Source: Filifactor alocis ATCC 35896
GTDB taxonomy: Bacteria; Bacillota; Clostridia; Peptostreptococcales; Filifactoraceae
Reading direction: 5' to 3'
Length of the DNA stretch: 64,000 nt
Assembly (NCBI RefSeq): GCF_000163895.2
Contig: NC_016630.1
Coordinates: 186,001 to 250,000, forward strand
Below the pieces are notes generated by a model. It made no database searches. It had not been told where the DNA came from and saw nothing but the letters and a program-made list of their open reading frames with translations. This document shows, one piece after another, positions 17,119 through 25,198 of this stretch. A program made the position numbers and the translations under genes. The number at the start of each line of letters is the position of its first letter. Position 1 is the stretch's first letter.

Positions 17119-18237
17119 ATGAGTAAAAAGGCTAAAAGAGTAGTTGTTAAACTGGGCTCTTCCAGTTTAACTTATGAGAACGGAAAGTTAAATTTAATAC
17201 AAATTGAACAATTAGTAAGACAAATTGCAGATTTAAAAAATCAAGGACACGATGTTCTTGTTGTAAGTTCCGGAGCGATTTCTGCCGGTATGGGTTATTT
17301 GAATTATTCTAAGAGACCAAAAACTTTACCCGAAAAACAGGCATGCGCTGCAATTGGGCAGGGGAAATTATTGCATTTGTATGAAAAACTGTTTTGTGAA
17401 TATGGATATTCAGTGGGGCAAATTTTGTTAACAAAAGAAGATTTTGCTGATAGAGAAAGATTTTTGAATTCCAGAAGTGTACTAAATGAATTGTTATCAA
17501 AAAATATTATTCCTATTATCAACGAAAATGACGCAGTTGTTGTTTCTGAAATAAAGTTTGGTGACAATGATACACTGTCTGCTTTAGTCAGTACCTTAAT
17601 AGAAGCTGATTTATTGATTATACTTTCAGATATAGATGGTTTGTTTGATAAGAACCCTCAAGTTCATAAAGACGCAAAGTTGATAGAATATGTAGAAAAA
17701 ATAGATTCTAAGATTGAGAGCCTTGCAGGAGACAGTATTTCTAATGTAGGAACCGGAGGTATGCGAACAAAAATTAATGCAGCTAAAATAGCTACTCGAT
17801 CAGGTGTCTCTGTAATTATTGCAAAAAGTAATAAACAAAATGTGTTAAATTGTATCTTAAACGGACAAAAAATAGGGACCTTTTTTGTTGAGGAACCTCA
17901 TCAACTAAAACTTAGAAAAAGCTGGATAGCATATAACGCAAGAGGAAAAGGGCAAATTGTTATTGACCTTGGTGCATATCAAGCTATAGAAAATAATAAA
18001 AGTTTGTTACCTTCCGGAATAATAGAGGTTCGGGGAGAATTTAGAAAAGGGGATGTTGTGGACATTCTTTTTGAAAATAAAATAATCGGAAGAGGGCTTA
18101 CTTATTTTGATTATGATGCTCTCAATAAAATTAAAGGAAAACATTCTGAAGAAATTGAAGACATTATCGGGACGAAGGATTATGATGAGGTGATTCATAA
18201 AGATAATTTGGTCAGGAAGGAGATTACGATTGAATAA
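17119..18237 (+). CDS. proB: Glutamate 5-kinase
   Basis: First step of proline synthesis: ATP phosphorylation of glutamate at the gamma carboxyl. 372 residues, the long form. An amino-acid-kinase domain (VVKLGSSSLTYENG at the N-terminus; NENDAVVVSEIKFGDND; GTGGMRTKINAAKIAT near 212-227) is followed by a C-terminal PUA domain (about 280-355). Its stop overlaps the start of proA by eight bases, so the two are translationally coupled. Confidence 0.96.
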   Translation: MSKKAKRVVVKLGSSSLTYENGKLNLIQIEQLVRQIADLKNQGHDVLVVSSGAISAGMGYLNYSKRPKTLPEKQACAAIGQGKLLHLYEKLFCEYGYSVGQILLTKEDFADRERFLNSRSVLNELLSKNIIPIINENDAVVVSEIKFGDNDTLSALVSTLIEADLLIILSDIDGLFDKNPQVHKDAKLIEYVEKIDSKIESLAGDSISNVGTGGMRTKINAAKIATRSGVSVIIAKSNKQNVLNCILNGQKIGTFFVEEPHQLKLRKSWIAYNARGKGQIVIDLGAYQAIENNKSLLPSGIIEVRGEFRKGDVVDILFENKIIGRGLTYFDYDALNKIKGKHSEEIEDIIGTKDYDEVIHKDNLVRKEITIE

Positions 18238-19486
18238 TTTGATTACGCAAGAGTTGAAAGAGATGGCAAAAAAAGCTAGAGATGCATTTGCATATTTGAG
18301 CATAATCGGTTCTGAAGAAAAAAATATTGCGCTAAAAAATATTGTGGATAGTTTGAAACAAAACAGAGAAGCTATTTTGCAAGCTAACCATTTAGATGTC
18401 ACAAAAATGAGAGAGCGCGGAGAAAAAGAAGCATTAATTGAAAGACTTGCTTTAGATTCCAATAAATTTGAATCAATTTGCATCGGTATATTGGACATTA
18501 TCAAATTGAATGATCCTGTATATGAAGTGTTCGACGTTATAAAGCGTCCAAACGGTTTACAAATTGCAAAAATGTATGTTCCTTTTGGCGTAATTGCAAT
18601 GATTTATGAATCAAGACCAAATGTAACAGTGGATGCAGCAGTTATGGCATTGAAAACATCAAATGTTGTAATATTAAAGGGTGGAAAAGAAGCCATTAAT
18701 ACAAATTTAGAATTAGTTCGAGCTATGAGAGAAGGGTTAAAAAAATCAGGATTTCCTGAGGACTGTATCCTTTTTGTAAATCGTATTGAACGTGAATATG
18801 CTACTCAATTGATGAAATTAAAAGGTGATATTGACTTGCTAATTCCCAGAGGAGGTGCCGGTTTGATTCGTTCTGTTGTAGAAAATGCGACAGTACCTGT
18901 GATTGAAACAGGCACAGGAAATTGCCATTTGTATGTTGATGCTCAAGCAAAAATAGAGAATGCTTTAGATATTGCATATAATGCAAAAGTGCAAAGACCG
19001 GGTGCTTGCAATGCAATTGAAACAATTTTAGTTCATCGTGATATTGCAAAAGAGTTTTTGTCTAAATTAAAAGATAGATTTTATAATAGGGTTCATATTA
19101 AAGGAGATAATGGTGTAAAACAGATTTTGCCATCGGTTGAAATTGCAACTGAAGAAGATTTTCAAAAAGAATTTTTGGATTTTATTGTAGCTGTTAAAAT
19201 AGTAGACAGTATTGATGAAGCAATTACACATATTAATCTGTATGGAACAAAACATTCCGAAATTATTGTAACTGAGGATTACAGCAATATCATAAAATTC
19301 CAAAAACAAGTAGATGCGGCAGTTGTTTATGTCAATGCCTCTTCCAGATTTAGTGATGGTGGGGAATTTGGATTTGGTGCCGAAATTGGAATCTCTACAC
19401 AAAAATTTCATGCGAGAGGTCCGATGGGATTGAAAGAAATTATGACATATAAGTATGTTGTGATAGGTGAAGGACAAATAAGGTAG
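18230..19486 (+). CDS. proA: Gamma-glutamyl phosphate reductase
   Basis: Reduces gamma-glutamyl phosphate to glutamate-5-semialdehyde with NADPH. 418 residues, full length. The aldehyde-dehydrogenase-type active site RPGACNAIET contains the catalytic cysteine (about residue 261). GFGAEIGISTQKFHARGPMG near the C-terminus is characteristic. The TTG start at 18230 is supported by AAGGAG eight bases upstream and lies inside the end of proB. Confidence 0.96.
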   Translation: MNNLITQELKEMAKKARDAFAYLSIIGSEEKNIALKNIVDSLKQNREAILQANHLDVTKMRERGEKEALIERLALDSNKFESICIGILDIIKLNDPVYEVFDVIKRPNGLQIAKMYVPFGVIAMIYESRPNVTVDAAVMALKTSNVVILKGGKEAINTNLELVRAMREGLKKSGFPEDCILFVNRIEREYATQLMKLKGDIDLLIPRGGAGLIRSVVENATVPVIETGTGNCHLYVDAQAKIENALDIAYNAKVQRPGACNAIETILVHRDIAKEFLSKLKDRFYNRVHIKGDNGVKQILPSVEIATEEDFQKEFLDFIVAVKIVDSIDEAITHINLYGTKHSEIIVTEDYSNIIKFQKQVDAAVVYVNASSRFSDGGEFGFGAEIGISTQKFHARGPMGLKEIMTYKYVVIGEGQIR

Positions 19487-19603
19487 TTTTTAAAGCAGTT
19501 GTTATAGAAAAATTTTAAAAATATTTTCTCTACATTCAGGTGTTCACTAACGTATCAATTATTTTTCGTGCATAATCATTTTGTTGGCAGTGTGGGGAGA
19601 AAG

Positions 19604-19654
19604 ATGAGTTAACTTTAATTATAATTCTAACTTTGTATTATGAAAATAACTCAT
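19604..19654. repeat. 8-bp inverted repeat in the proA-methyltransferase gap
   Basis: ATGAGTTA and TAACTCAT are separated by 35 AT-rich bases. The 230-bp gap (19487-19716) holds no ORF. This is the only clear symmetry seen there, and its role is unknown. Confidence 0.3.
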
Positions 19655-19716
19655 ATTAAACAATAGTAAATTCTGTGTAAAAAATTACAAATATATTAAA
19701 AAGGTAAAATAAAGCG

Positions 19717-20517
19717 ATGAAGGAACCAACAATAATTTTTTCTCATAATAACGCCATGTTTAAGTTAGCTCTTTCTTTAAATAAACAAAAATTTAGAAAG
19801 AAACATTCTCTATTTTTAATAGAAGGGACAAGAGCTGTTTTACAGGCGAAAGAAAATAATATAACAATCAAGTATATTTTTGTAAGCGACGATTTTAGAA
19901 AAAAACGGGATGATGTTTGGAACGAGATAAATTGTTCTATGATAACAGAAAAATATATTTTAGATGATAATTTATTCAGCAAGTTATCAGACACAGTTGC
20001 ATCACAGGGAGTTATAGGAATGTGTGAAATTCCAAAATATGATGCAAAATCGATTTTATCTAAAGAAAAATCGTTTATATTGTTGCTGGATCAGATTCAA
20101 GATCCGGGGAATTTTGGGACTATCATTAGAACTTCATTGGCATATGGCATAGATGCAATATTTTTTACAAAAGGTTCTGTAGATTCGTTTTCTCCTAAAG
20201 TAACCAGAGCTTCCATGGGAGGGAATCTTTGCTTGCCGCTTATAGAAGCGGAAGATGGGATAGACTATTTTAAAAAATTCAGATATACTGTATATTCAGC
20301 TTCTCTCAGCGAAAAATCTGTTTCCTATAGAGATGTTAATTTTGAATCGAAGGTGGCATTGATATTAGGAAATGAAGGAAACGGCATTTCTGCCGATATA
20401 TTAAATACTTCTGACTATCAGATTATTATTCCTATCAAAGAGGGCATGGAATCATTAAACGTTGGAGTAGCAGCAGGCATATTAATAAATGAAATTTCTT
20501 ATAAATTATATGGGTAA
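19717..20517 (+). CDS. TrmH/SpoU-family RNA 2'-O-methyltransferase
   Basis: 266 residues. An N-terminal substrate-binding (L30e-like) region is followed by the SpoU knot: motif 1 DQIQDPGNFGTIIRTS (about 125-140), motif 2 ILGNEGNGIS (about 219-228) and motif 3 IPIKEGMESLNVGVAAGI. This resembles the YsgA/RlmB-type rRNA methyltransferases that use S-adenosylmethionine; the target nucleotide is not deducible. It is 18 bases ahead of asd. Confidence 0.88.
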   Translation: MKEPTIIFSHNNAMFKLALSLNKQKFRKKHSLFLIEGTRAVLQAKENNITIKYIFVSDDFRKKRDDVWNEINCSMITEKYILDDNLFSKLSDTVASQGVIGMCEIPKYDAKSILSKEKSFILLLDQIQDPGNFGTIIRTSLAYGIDAIFFTKGSVDSFSPKVTRASMGGNLCLPLIEAEDGIDYFKKFRYTVYSASLSEKSVSYRDVNFESKVALILGNEGNGISADILNTSDYQIIIPIKEGMESLNVGVAAGILINEISYKLYG

Positions 20518-20535
20518 AGAAAGGATTGTGATTGT

Positions 20536-21612
20536 ATGAAAAAAACAAGAGTAGGTATTTTAGGAGCCACAGGAATGGTTGGACAAAGATTTGTTTCTCT
20601 TTTGGAGAACCATCCCTATTTTGAAGTGGTTGTCTTGGCAGCAAGCAGTAATTCATCAGGTATGAAGTATATAGATAGTGTAAATGACAGATGGAAATTA
20701 AATCAACCTATTCCGGAGTATGCAAAAAATATTATTGTAGAAGATGTACAAAATGTTGATTCCGTTAAAGAGAAGGTAGATTTGGTATTCTGTGCATTAA
20801 ATATGGACAAGGATGAAATTATTAAGATTGAAGAACTGTACGCAAAATCAGAAGTAGTTGTGGTTTCAAACAATTCAGCACATAGATGGACAGAAGATGT
20901 ACCGATGCTTATGCCTGAAATAAATTCACACCATTTAGAAGCGATTCAAGCACAAAAAGATAGATTGGGAACAAAAAAAGGATTTATTATTGTAAAACCG
21001 AACTGTTCTATTCAAAGTTATGTACCTGCTTTAAATGCTTTAAAGGATTTCGGATTGGAGAAAGTTGTAGTCAGCACTTATCAAGCAATTTCCGGAAGTG
21101 GAAAAAATTTTTCCGATTGGCCGGAAATGGTGGATAATGTGATTCCTTTCATTTCAGGAGAAGAAGCAAAAAGTGAATTGGAACCATTGAAAATATGGGG
21201 AACATTTGATGGAAAGAAATTTGTAAATGCAAGTGAACCGATTATTTCTGCACAGTGTATCAGAGTGCCGGTTTTAGATGGACACCTTGCTACTGTTTCT
21301 GTAAAATTTAAAGAAAAGCCATCAAAAGAAGAAATTATTAAAAGATGGAAAGAATATAGAAGTGAGATAGAAAAGTACCGATTACCTCTTTCTCCGAATA
21401 AATTTTTAACATATTTTGAAGAAGAAAATAGACCGCAAACAAAATTAGATAGAGACTTATATAATGGAATGGGTATTTCTATCGGAAGGTTGAGAGAAGA
21501 TAATATCTATGATTATAAATTTGTTTGTTTATCCCACAATACGTTAAGAGGAGCTGCAGGTGGTGCACTTTTAGGAGCGGAATTACTGAAAGCAAAAGGA
21601 TTATTAGACTAA
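20536..21612 (+). CDS. asd: Aspartate-semialdehyde dehydrogenase (archaeal/fungal-type)
   Basis: Reduces aspartyl phosphate to aspartate semialdehyde, the branch point to lysine/diaminopimelate, threonine and methionine. 358 residues. The NADP-binding loop is GATGMVGQRF (9-18), the active-site cysteine is in KPNCSIQS (about 155), and AISGSGKNFSDWPEM follows. Length and these motifs match the archaeal/fungal class rather than the usual Bacillus class. An IS200-like element begins only 14 bases after the stop, and no native terminator is visible. Confidence 0.93.
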   Translation: MKKTRVGILGATGMVGQRFVSLLENHPYFEVVVLAASSNSSGMKYIDSVNDRWKLNQPIPEYAKNIIVEDVQNVDSVKEKVDLVFCALNMDKDEIIKIEELYAKSEVVVVSNNSAHRWTEDVPMLMPEINSHHLEAIQAQKDRLGTKKGFIIVKPNCSIQSYVPALNALKDFGLEKVVVSTYQAISGSGKNFSDWPEMVDNVIPFISGEEAKSELEPLKIWGTFDGKKFVNASEPIISAQCIRVPVLDGHLATVSVKFKEKPSKEEIIKRWKEYRSEIEKYRLPLSPNKFLTYFEEENRPQTKLDRDLYNGMGISIGRLREDNIYDYKFVCLSHNTLRGAAGGALLGAELLKAKGLLD

Positions 21613-21689
21613 TAAAAAAGAGGATAATAAATATCCACCGGCATAGCCGGTGGTTTTTCATTTTCGGGCATAGCCCTATCTTAACTGGC

Positions 21690-21710
21690 AGCACACACGT
21701 GTGCTTTTTA
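21690..21710 (+). terminator. Terminator-like hairpin inside IS200 copy 1
   Basis: AGCACA-CACG-TGTGCT followed by TTTTTA. Its plus-strand orientation would stop read-through from asd before it runs antisense over tnpA. The same sequence occurs in copy 2 near 33071. Confidence 0.55.
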
Positions 21711-21733
21711 TTGGCCTGCCAGCCATGCATTTT

Positions 21734-22204
21734 TTATTTGCTACCCGTAAACGGGTCTCTCGGATCAAATATACTTAATTGATCACTTTCTCTATCTACT
21801 TTCAATTGATTTGATATATATTCCTGTATTGCTTTTGTATTTTTACCTACGGTATCTACGTAATATCCTTTACACCAAAACTCTCTGTTTCTATATGCAA
21901 ACTTCATGTTTCCATATTTTTGAAATATCATTAGACTGCTTTTTCCTTTCAGATATCCCATGAAACTCGATACACTTATTTTTGGTGGTATACTAAGTAA
22001 TAGATGTATATGATCGGGACAAACTTCTCCTTCTATTATTTCAACTCCTTTCCACTGACATAATGTTCTTATTATATCTCTTATCGCTTCCTTTTTTTCT
22101 CCATAAAAGACTTTTCTTCTATATTTTGGTGCAAATACTACATGGTACTTACAATTCCATTTGGTATGTGCTAAACTGTTATTGACATTATTTTGTTGAG
22201 ACAT
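21734..22204 (-). CDS. tnpA: IS200/IS605 TnpA transposase (Y1 HUH), copy 1
   Basis: 156 residues, the usual length. Single-strand transposase with the HUH pair in DHIHLLLSIPP (about 62-72) and the nucleophilic tyrosine in the CKGYYVDTVGKN segment (about 113-124). The opening WNCKYHVVFAPKYRR is typical of IS200. Its protein is identical to the copy at 33115-33585. Translation is probably restrained by a hairpin in its 5' leader. Confidence 0.97.
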   Translation of the reverse strand: MSQQNNVNNSLAHTKWNCKYHVVFAPKYRRKVFYGEKKEAIRDIIRTLCQWKGVEIIEGEVCPDHIHLLLSIPPKISVSSFMGYLKGKSSLMIFQKYGNMKFAYRNREFWCKGYYVDTVGKNTKAIQEYISNQLKVDRESDQLSIFDPRDPFTGSK

Positions 22205-22213
22205 TTTAATGTT

Positions 22214-22277
22214 CCTCCTAATCTATTCTGTTTTTCATCAGCTGGCAGGCTTTTATACAGTTTAGCACATTAGGAGG
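22214..22277 (-). promoter_or_regulatory. Ribosome-binding-site-sequestering repeat in tnpA leader, copy 1
   Basis: On the minus strand the Shine-Dalgarno ATTAGGAGG (22222-22214) is exactly complementary to CCTCCTAAT (22277-22269) upstream in the same leader. Pairing would hide the start of tnpA, matching the translational silencing known for IS200. Confidence 0.65.
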
Positions 22278-22337
22278 TTTTTTTTCACCGCTTAAGCTCT
22301 TTTGAACCACGCGACCATCGCGTGGTTTTCTTTATAC

Positions 22338-22376
22338 AAAAAAGGATTCCCGTGTTTAACACGAGAATCCTTTTTA
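22338..22376 (-). terminator. Bidirectional terminator after the glutaredoxin gene
   Basis: A long stem (GGATTCCCGTGT / ACACGAGAATCC, one mismatch) is flanked by A-runs on the left and T-runs on the right, so it can act in both directions. It lies immediately after the grx stop and touches the IS200 end. Confidence 0.85.
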
Positions 22377-22378
22377 TC

Positions 22379-22609
22379 TTATAACCCCAAAAGTGCATCA
22401 ATCTTTTGTTTATCAAAACCCATTACAAGCTCTTCGTCTATATAAATAGCGGGAACACCCATAATTTTTTGACTCATTAAAAATTTTCTTGCTTCAGGAT
22501 CTTTACTAATGTCTTTTGCTTCAAATTCTACATTTTTTTCCTTTAAATAGTCCATAGCCTGGTGACAAAAATGACATGTCGGACTTGTATAAATAGTTAC
22601 ATGTTTCAT
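22379..22609 (-). CDS. Glutaredoxin-like thiol-disulfide protein
   Basis: 76 residues. The thioredoxin fold has the CPxC-type active site written here as TCHFCHQ (about 11-17) and the cis-proline stretch MGVPAIYID (about 50-58). It belongs to the small NrdH/YruB-like group; partners are unknown. It is monocistronic with an extended -10 promoter upstream. Confidence 0.85.
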   Translation of the reverse strand: MKHVTIYTSPTCHFCHQAMDYLKEKNVEFEAKDISKDPEARKFLMSQKIMGVPAIYIDEELVMGFDKQKIDALLGL

Positions 22610-22664
22610 AGTATTATCTCCTTTACAGTATGTTTAATATATTGATTTATATATTCCAATAATT

Positions 22665-22673
22665 ATTATACCA
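22665..22673 (-). promoter_or_regulatory. Extended -10 promoter of the glutaredoxin gene
   Basis: TGGTATAAT on the minus strand, 56 bases upstream of the start. A TTGTTT lies 19 bases upstream as a weak -35. Confidence 0.6.
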
Positions 22674-22755
22674 AGAAAAATAAGAATTAAAACAAGAATG
22701 AATATTTATTTTCCTGTAAATCATAAAATAATTTGTTGAAGAGTATATTTTATGA

Positions 22756-22803
22756 GATAATAGGACTGTAAGATAATAGGACTGTAAGATAATAGGACTG
22801 TGA
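22756..22803 (+). repeat. Three tandem 16-bp repeats at the hprK promoter
   Basis: The unit GATAATAGGACTGTAA occurs three times in a row (third copy with one change), followed by a degenerate partial GATAAAATAG. Each unit supplies a GATAAT that can act as a -10 box. TTGTTG lies 17 bases before the first one, so the array sits on or just after the hprK promoter. Confidence 0.85.
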
Positions 22804-22843
22804 GATAAAATAGAACATAGAAATGATTTGAGGTGAATACGAT

Positions 22844-23797
22844 ATGGTGAAAAAATATGACGAAAGTCAAATTTCTATAAAACAGATGATAGTTGATTTA
22901 AATATTGATATCATCACAATGCCGGAAGATATGGATTATACTCTATATACTTCGGATATCAACCGTCCCGGAATTCAATTGGCAGGTTTCTATGGATATT
23001 TTCCTTCAGACAGAATTCAAATAATCGGACAGGTGGAATATGCGTACTTAATGTCTCTGAATGAAAATGCTCAAAAAGAAGTGTTGGAAAAATATTTATC
23101 TTATAGAATGCCGGCAATTTTTATGACGAGAGGACAAAAGCCAAGTGAGTCATTTGTTAAAATTGCAAAAAAATACAATCAATATCTGTTGATTAGTGAA
23201 TTGTCTACAAAGCAACTGGTAAATAAACTGGTTACATATATCAATGAAATCATCACTCCTAAAGAAGTAGTTCACGGAGGATTATTAGATGTAGATGGAG
23301 TAGGGATTTTGATTAAGGGAAAGAGCGGAATCGGAAAAAGCGAGACTGCTCTTGAATTGATTCGCAGAGGACATAGATTAATTTCAGATGATGTGGTAGA
23401 AATAAGAAAATCTGAAGATGGAATTCTTGTTGGAACATCACCTAAAATTACAAAAAACTTAATGGAGATCAGAGGGATTGGTTTATTAGATATACAAAAT
23501 TTATTTGGAGTAGGTGCAGTGAAGCAATCAAAAGCAATTGATATGATTGTTTATTTAGAAAGTTGGGAAGATGGAAGGTACTATGATAGATTGGGTATCG
23601 ATTCAGAATATGAAGATATCTTTGGAATTTCTATTAATAAAATAATAATGCCTGTTCGACCGGGTAGAAACATCGCTACCATTATAGAAGTTGCTGCCAG
23701 AAATTTTCGACAAAAACTTTTAGGATACAATGTTGCAAAAGCATTTGATGAAAAATTAATAGAAGAATTATCAATAAAAAAACAAGATAATAGATAG
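22844..23797 (+). CDS. hprK: HPr kinase/phosphorylase
   Basis: Phosphorylates HPr on Ser46 and reverses it, controlling carbon catabolite repression in Firmicutes. 317 residues. An N-terminal domain (1-130) is followed by the kinase domain with Walker A GKSGIGKSE (about 157-165), the LISDDVVEI segment and the C-terminal signature around LMEIRGIGLLDIQNLFG. GAGGTG precedes the ATG. The upstream tandem repeats may influence its promoter. Confidence 0.96.
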   Translation: MVKKYDESQISIKQMIVDLNIDIITMPEDMDYTLYTSDINRPGIQLAGFYGYFPSDRIQIIGQVEYAYLMSLNENAQKEVLEKYLSYRMPAIFMTRGQKPSESFVKIAKKYNQYLLISELSTKQLVNKLVTYINEIITPKEVVHGGLLDVDGVGILIKGKSGIGKSETALELIRRGHRLISDDVVEIRKSEDGILVGTSPKITKNLMEIRGIGLLDIQNLFGVGAVKQSKAIDMIVYLESWEDGRYYDRLGIDSEYEDIFGISINKIIMPVRPGRNIATIIEVAARNFRQKLLGYNVAKAFDEKLIEELSIKKQDNR

Positions 23798-23825
23798 TGT
23801 GTAATTATTCTTTTTTGGGGGAAGC

Positions 23826-25160
23826 ATGGAACGGTTGTTGTCAAATGAAGTAAAAGAAATTTTTCAAATTTTACAAGAAAACGGTCATCAAGTCTATCTG
23901 GTTGGAGGAATTGTGAGAGATTATTTTTTAAATCGTGAGAATTACGATTTTGATATGGCAACCTCTGCAACTCCTACTGAAATGATTTCTTTGTTAAAGC
24001 ATTTTGATTTAGATGCGACCGATAGCCGTTTTGGAACGATTAGAATTAAAGTTGCCGGCAAAAATGACATTGAAATCACAACGTTTCGTATGGAAGAATA
24101 TGAAGATGAAACAAGATATCCCACAAAAATAGATTTTGTAAACGATATTTTGATTGATTTGAAGAGACGGGACTTTACAATGAATGCGTTAGCGTGGAAT
24201 CATAAGGGATTGATTGATTGTTTTCATGGATTAGAAGATATTCGTCAATCATGTATTAAAACAATAGGAGTTCCAACAAAAAGATTTTTGGAAGATCCGT
24301 TAAGAATGTTGAGAGCAATTCGTTTTTCTGCACAATTAGATTTTAGAATAGATGAAGATAGTTATCAGGCGATTGTAGAAAATGCTTACCTTATTTCAAG
24401 GTTGTCTATGGAGAGTATGAGAAATGAATTTGTAAAAATTTTGATTTCTAACAATCCAAATTATGCGATAAAATGTCTTTTTGATAGTAATATAGTAGAA
24501 TATATTTTTTTTGATTCTGATATTGAGTGGGATAGAATCTATCTTCAGATTCGAGAGAACAATTGCAAAATATTATTTTTGTTGCAACGATTATCCCGAT
24601 TACCTTGTCAATTAGAAGTCAGATTGTCAGCATTCCTATACCATCTTTTTTCATGTTCCTTAGAATCCAAGAAAGAGGTAGCAGGTAAACTGATTTCCAT
24701 AGAACAATTGTCCGAAAAATTATTAAAAAGATTAAAATTTTCAAAACGAATGATATCTCGTGTTTGTAATATCATAAAATATTATCCGATAGAGGAATAT
24801 ATTTCAGCTCAAACTAATATCAATCGCCTAATTTGTGCAGCGGGAGAAGATTGTTGGAAAAATATCATGGATATTAGAATACAGTATTTTTCATATTTGG
24901 GAGTACAAGACGGTTGTTATGAAATTTTAGACAGAATAAGGAAACGGATGAAAGAAAATAGCATTATACACAAAAAACAACTTTGTGTTACAGGTAATGA
25001 TATGATATCTTTAGGATACAAAGGGAAGGAAATCGGTAAAATAATAGATGTACTGTATGATGCTGTGATAGAAGGTAATCTGAAGAATACAAGAGTTTCT
25101 TTGATGAAAAGAGCAGCTGATATGATGTCATCAATAAAAGCAGATTTCACTGAAGAATAA
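23826..25160 (+). CDS. cca: CCA tRNA nucleotidyltransferase
   Basis: Adds or repairs the 3' CCA of tRNA. 444 residues. The class II nucleotidyltransferase head has GGIVRDYF (about 23-30), the metal-binding NYDFDMATSATP (about 39-50), RRDFTMNALAW (about 115) and the neck motif DPLRMLRAIRFSAQ (about 158-171). The C-terminal body is divergent. It follows hprK by 28 bases and precedes pcrA by 38 bases. Confidence 0.94.
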   Translation: MERLLSNEVKEIFQILQENGHQVYLVGGIVRDYFLNRENYDFDMATSATPTEMISLLKHFDLDATDSRFGTIRIKVAGKNDIEITTFRMEEYEDETRYPTKIDFVNDILIDLKRRDFTMNALAWNHKGLIDCFHGLEDIRQSCIKTIGVPTKRFLEDPLRMLRAIRFSAQLDFRIDEDSYQAIVENAYLISRLSMESMRNEFVKILISNNPNYAIKCLFDSNIVEYIFFDSDIEWDRIYLQIRENNCKILFLLQRLSRLPCQLEVRLSAFLYHLFSCSLESKKEVAGKLISIEQLSEKLLKRLKFSKRMISRVCNIIKYYPIEEYISAQTNINRLICAAGEDCWKNIMDIRIQYFSYLGVQDGCYEILDRIRKRMKENSIIHKKQLCVTGNDMISLGYKGKEIGKIIDVLYDAVIEGNLKNTRVSLMKRAADMMSSIKADFTEE

Positions 25161-25198
25161 AAACAACATCAGGATTAATAATGTAAGCGAGGAGTAGT

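Larger units (their letters stand above)
21626..22342 (-). mobile_element. IS200/IS605-family element, copy 1 (tnpA only)
   Basis: 717 bp are shared with the element at 33007-33723, which sets the outer limits. It has subterminal hairpins instead of inverted ends: 21635-21653 (CCACCGGC/GCCGGTGG) and 22306-22326 (ACCACGCGA/TCGCGTGGT). It carries one HUH transposase on the minus strand and no tnpB. No target duplication is seen, as expected for this family. Copies differ at 22299 and 22316 (C here, T in copy 2), the second in the hairpin loop. Confidence 0.9.

Noticed and set aside
22756..22803. CRISPR array
   Set aside because: Repeats are 16 bp and directly adjacent with no spacers, and no cas gene is in the window.
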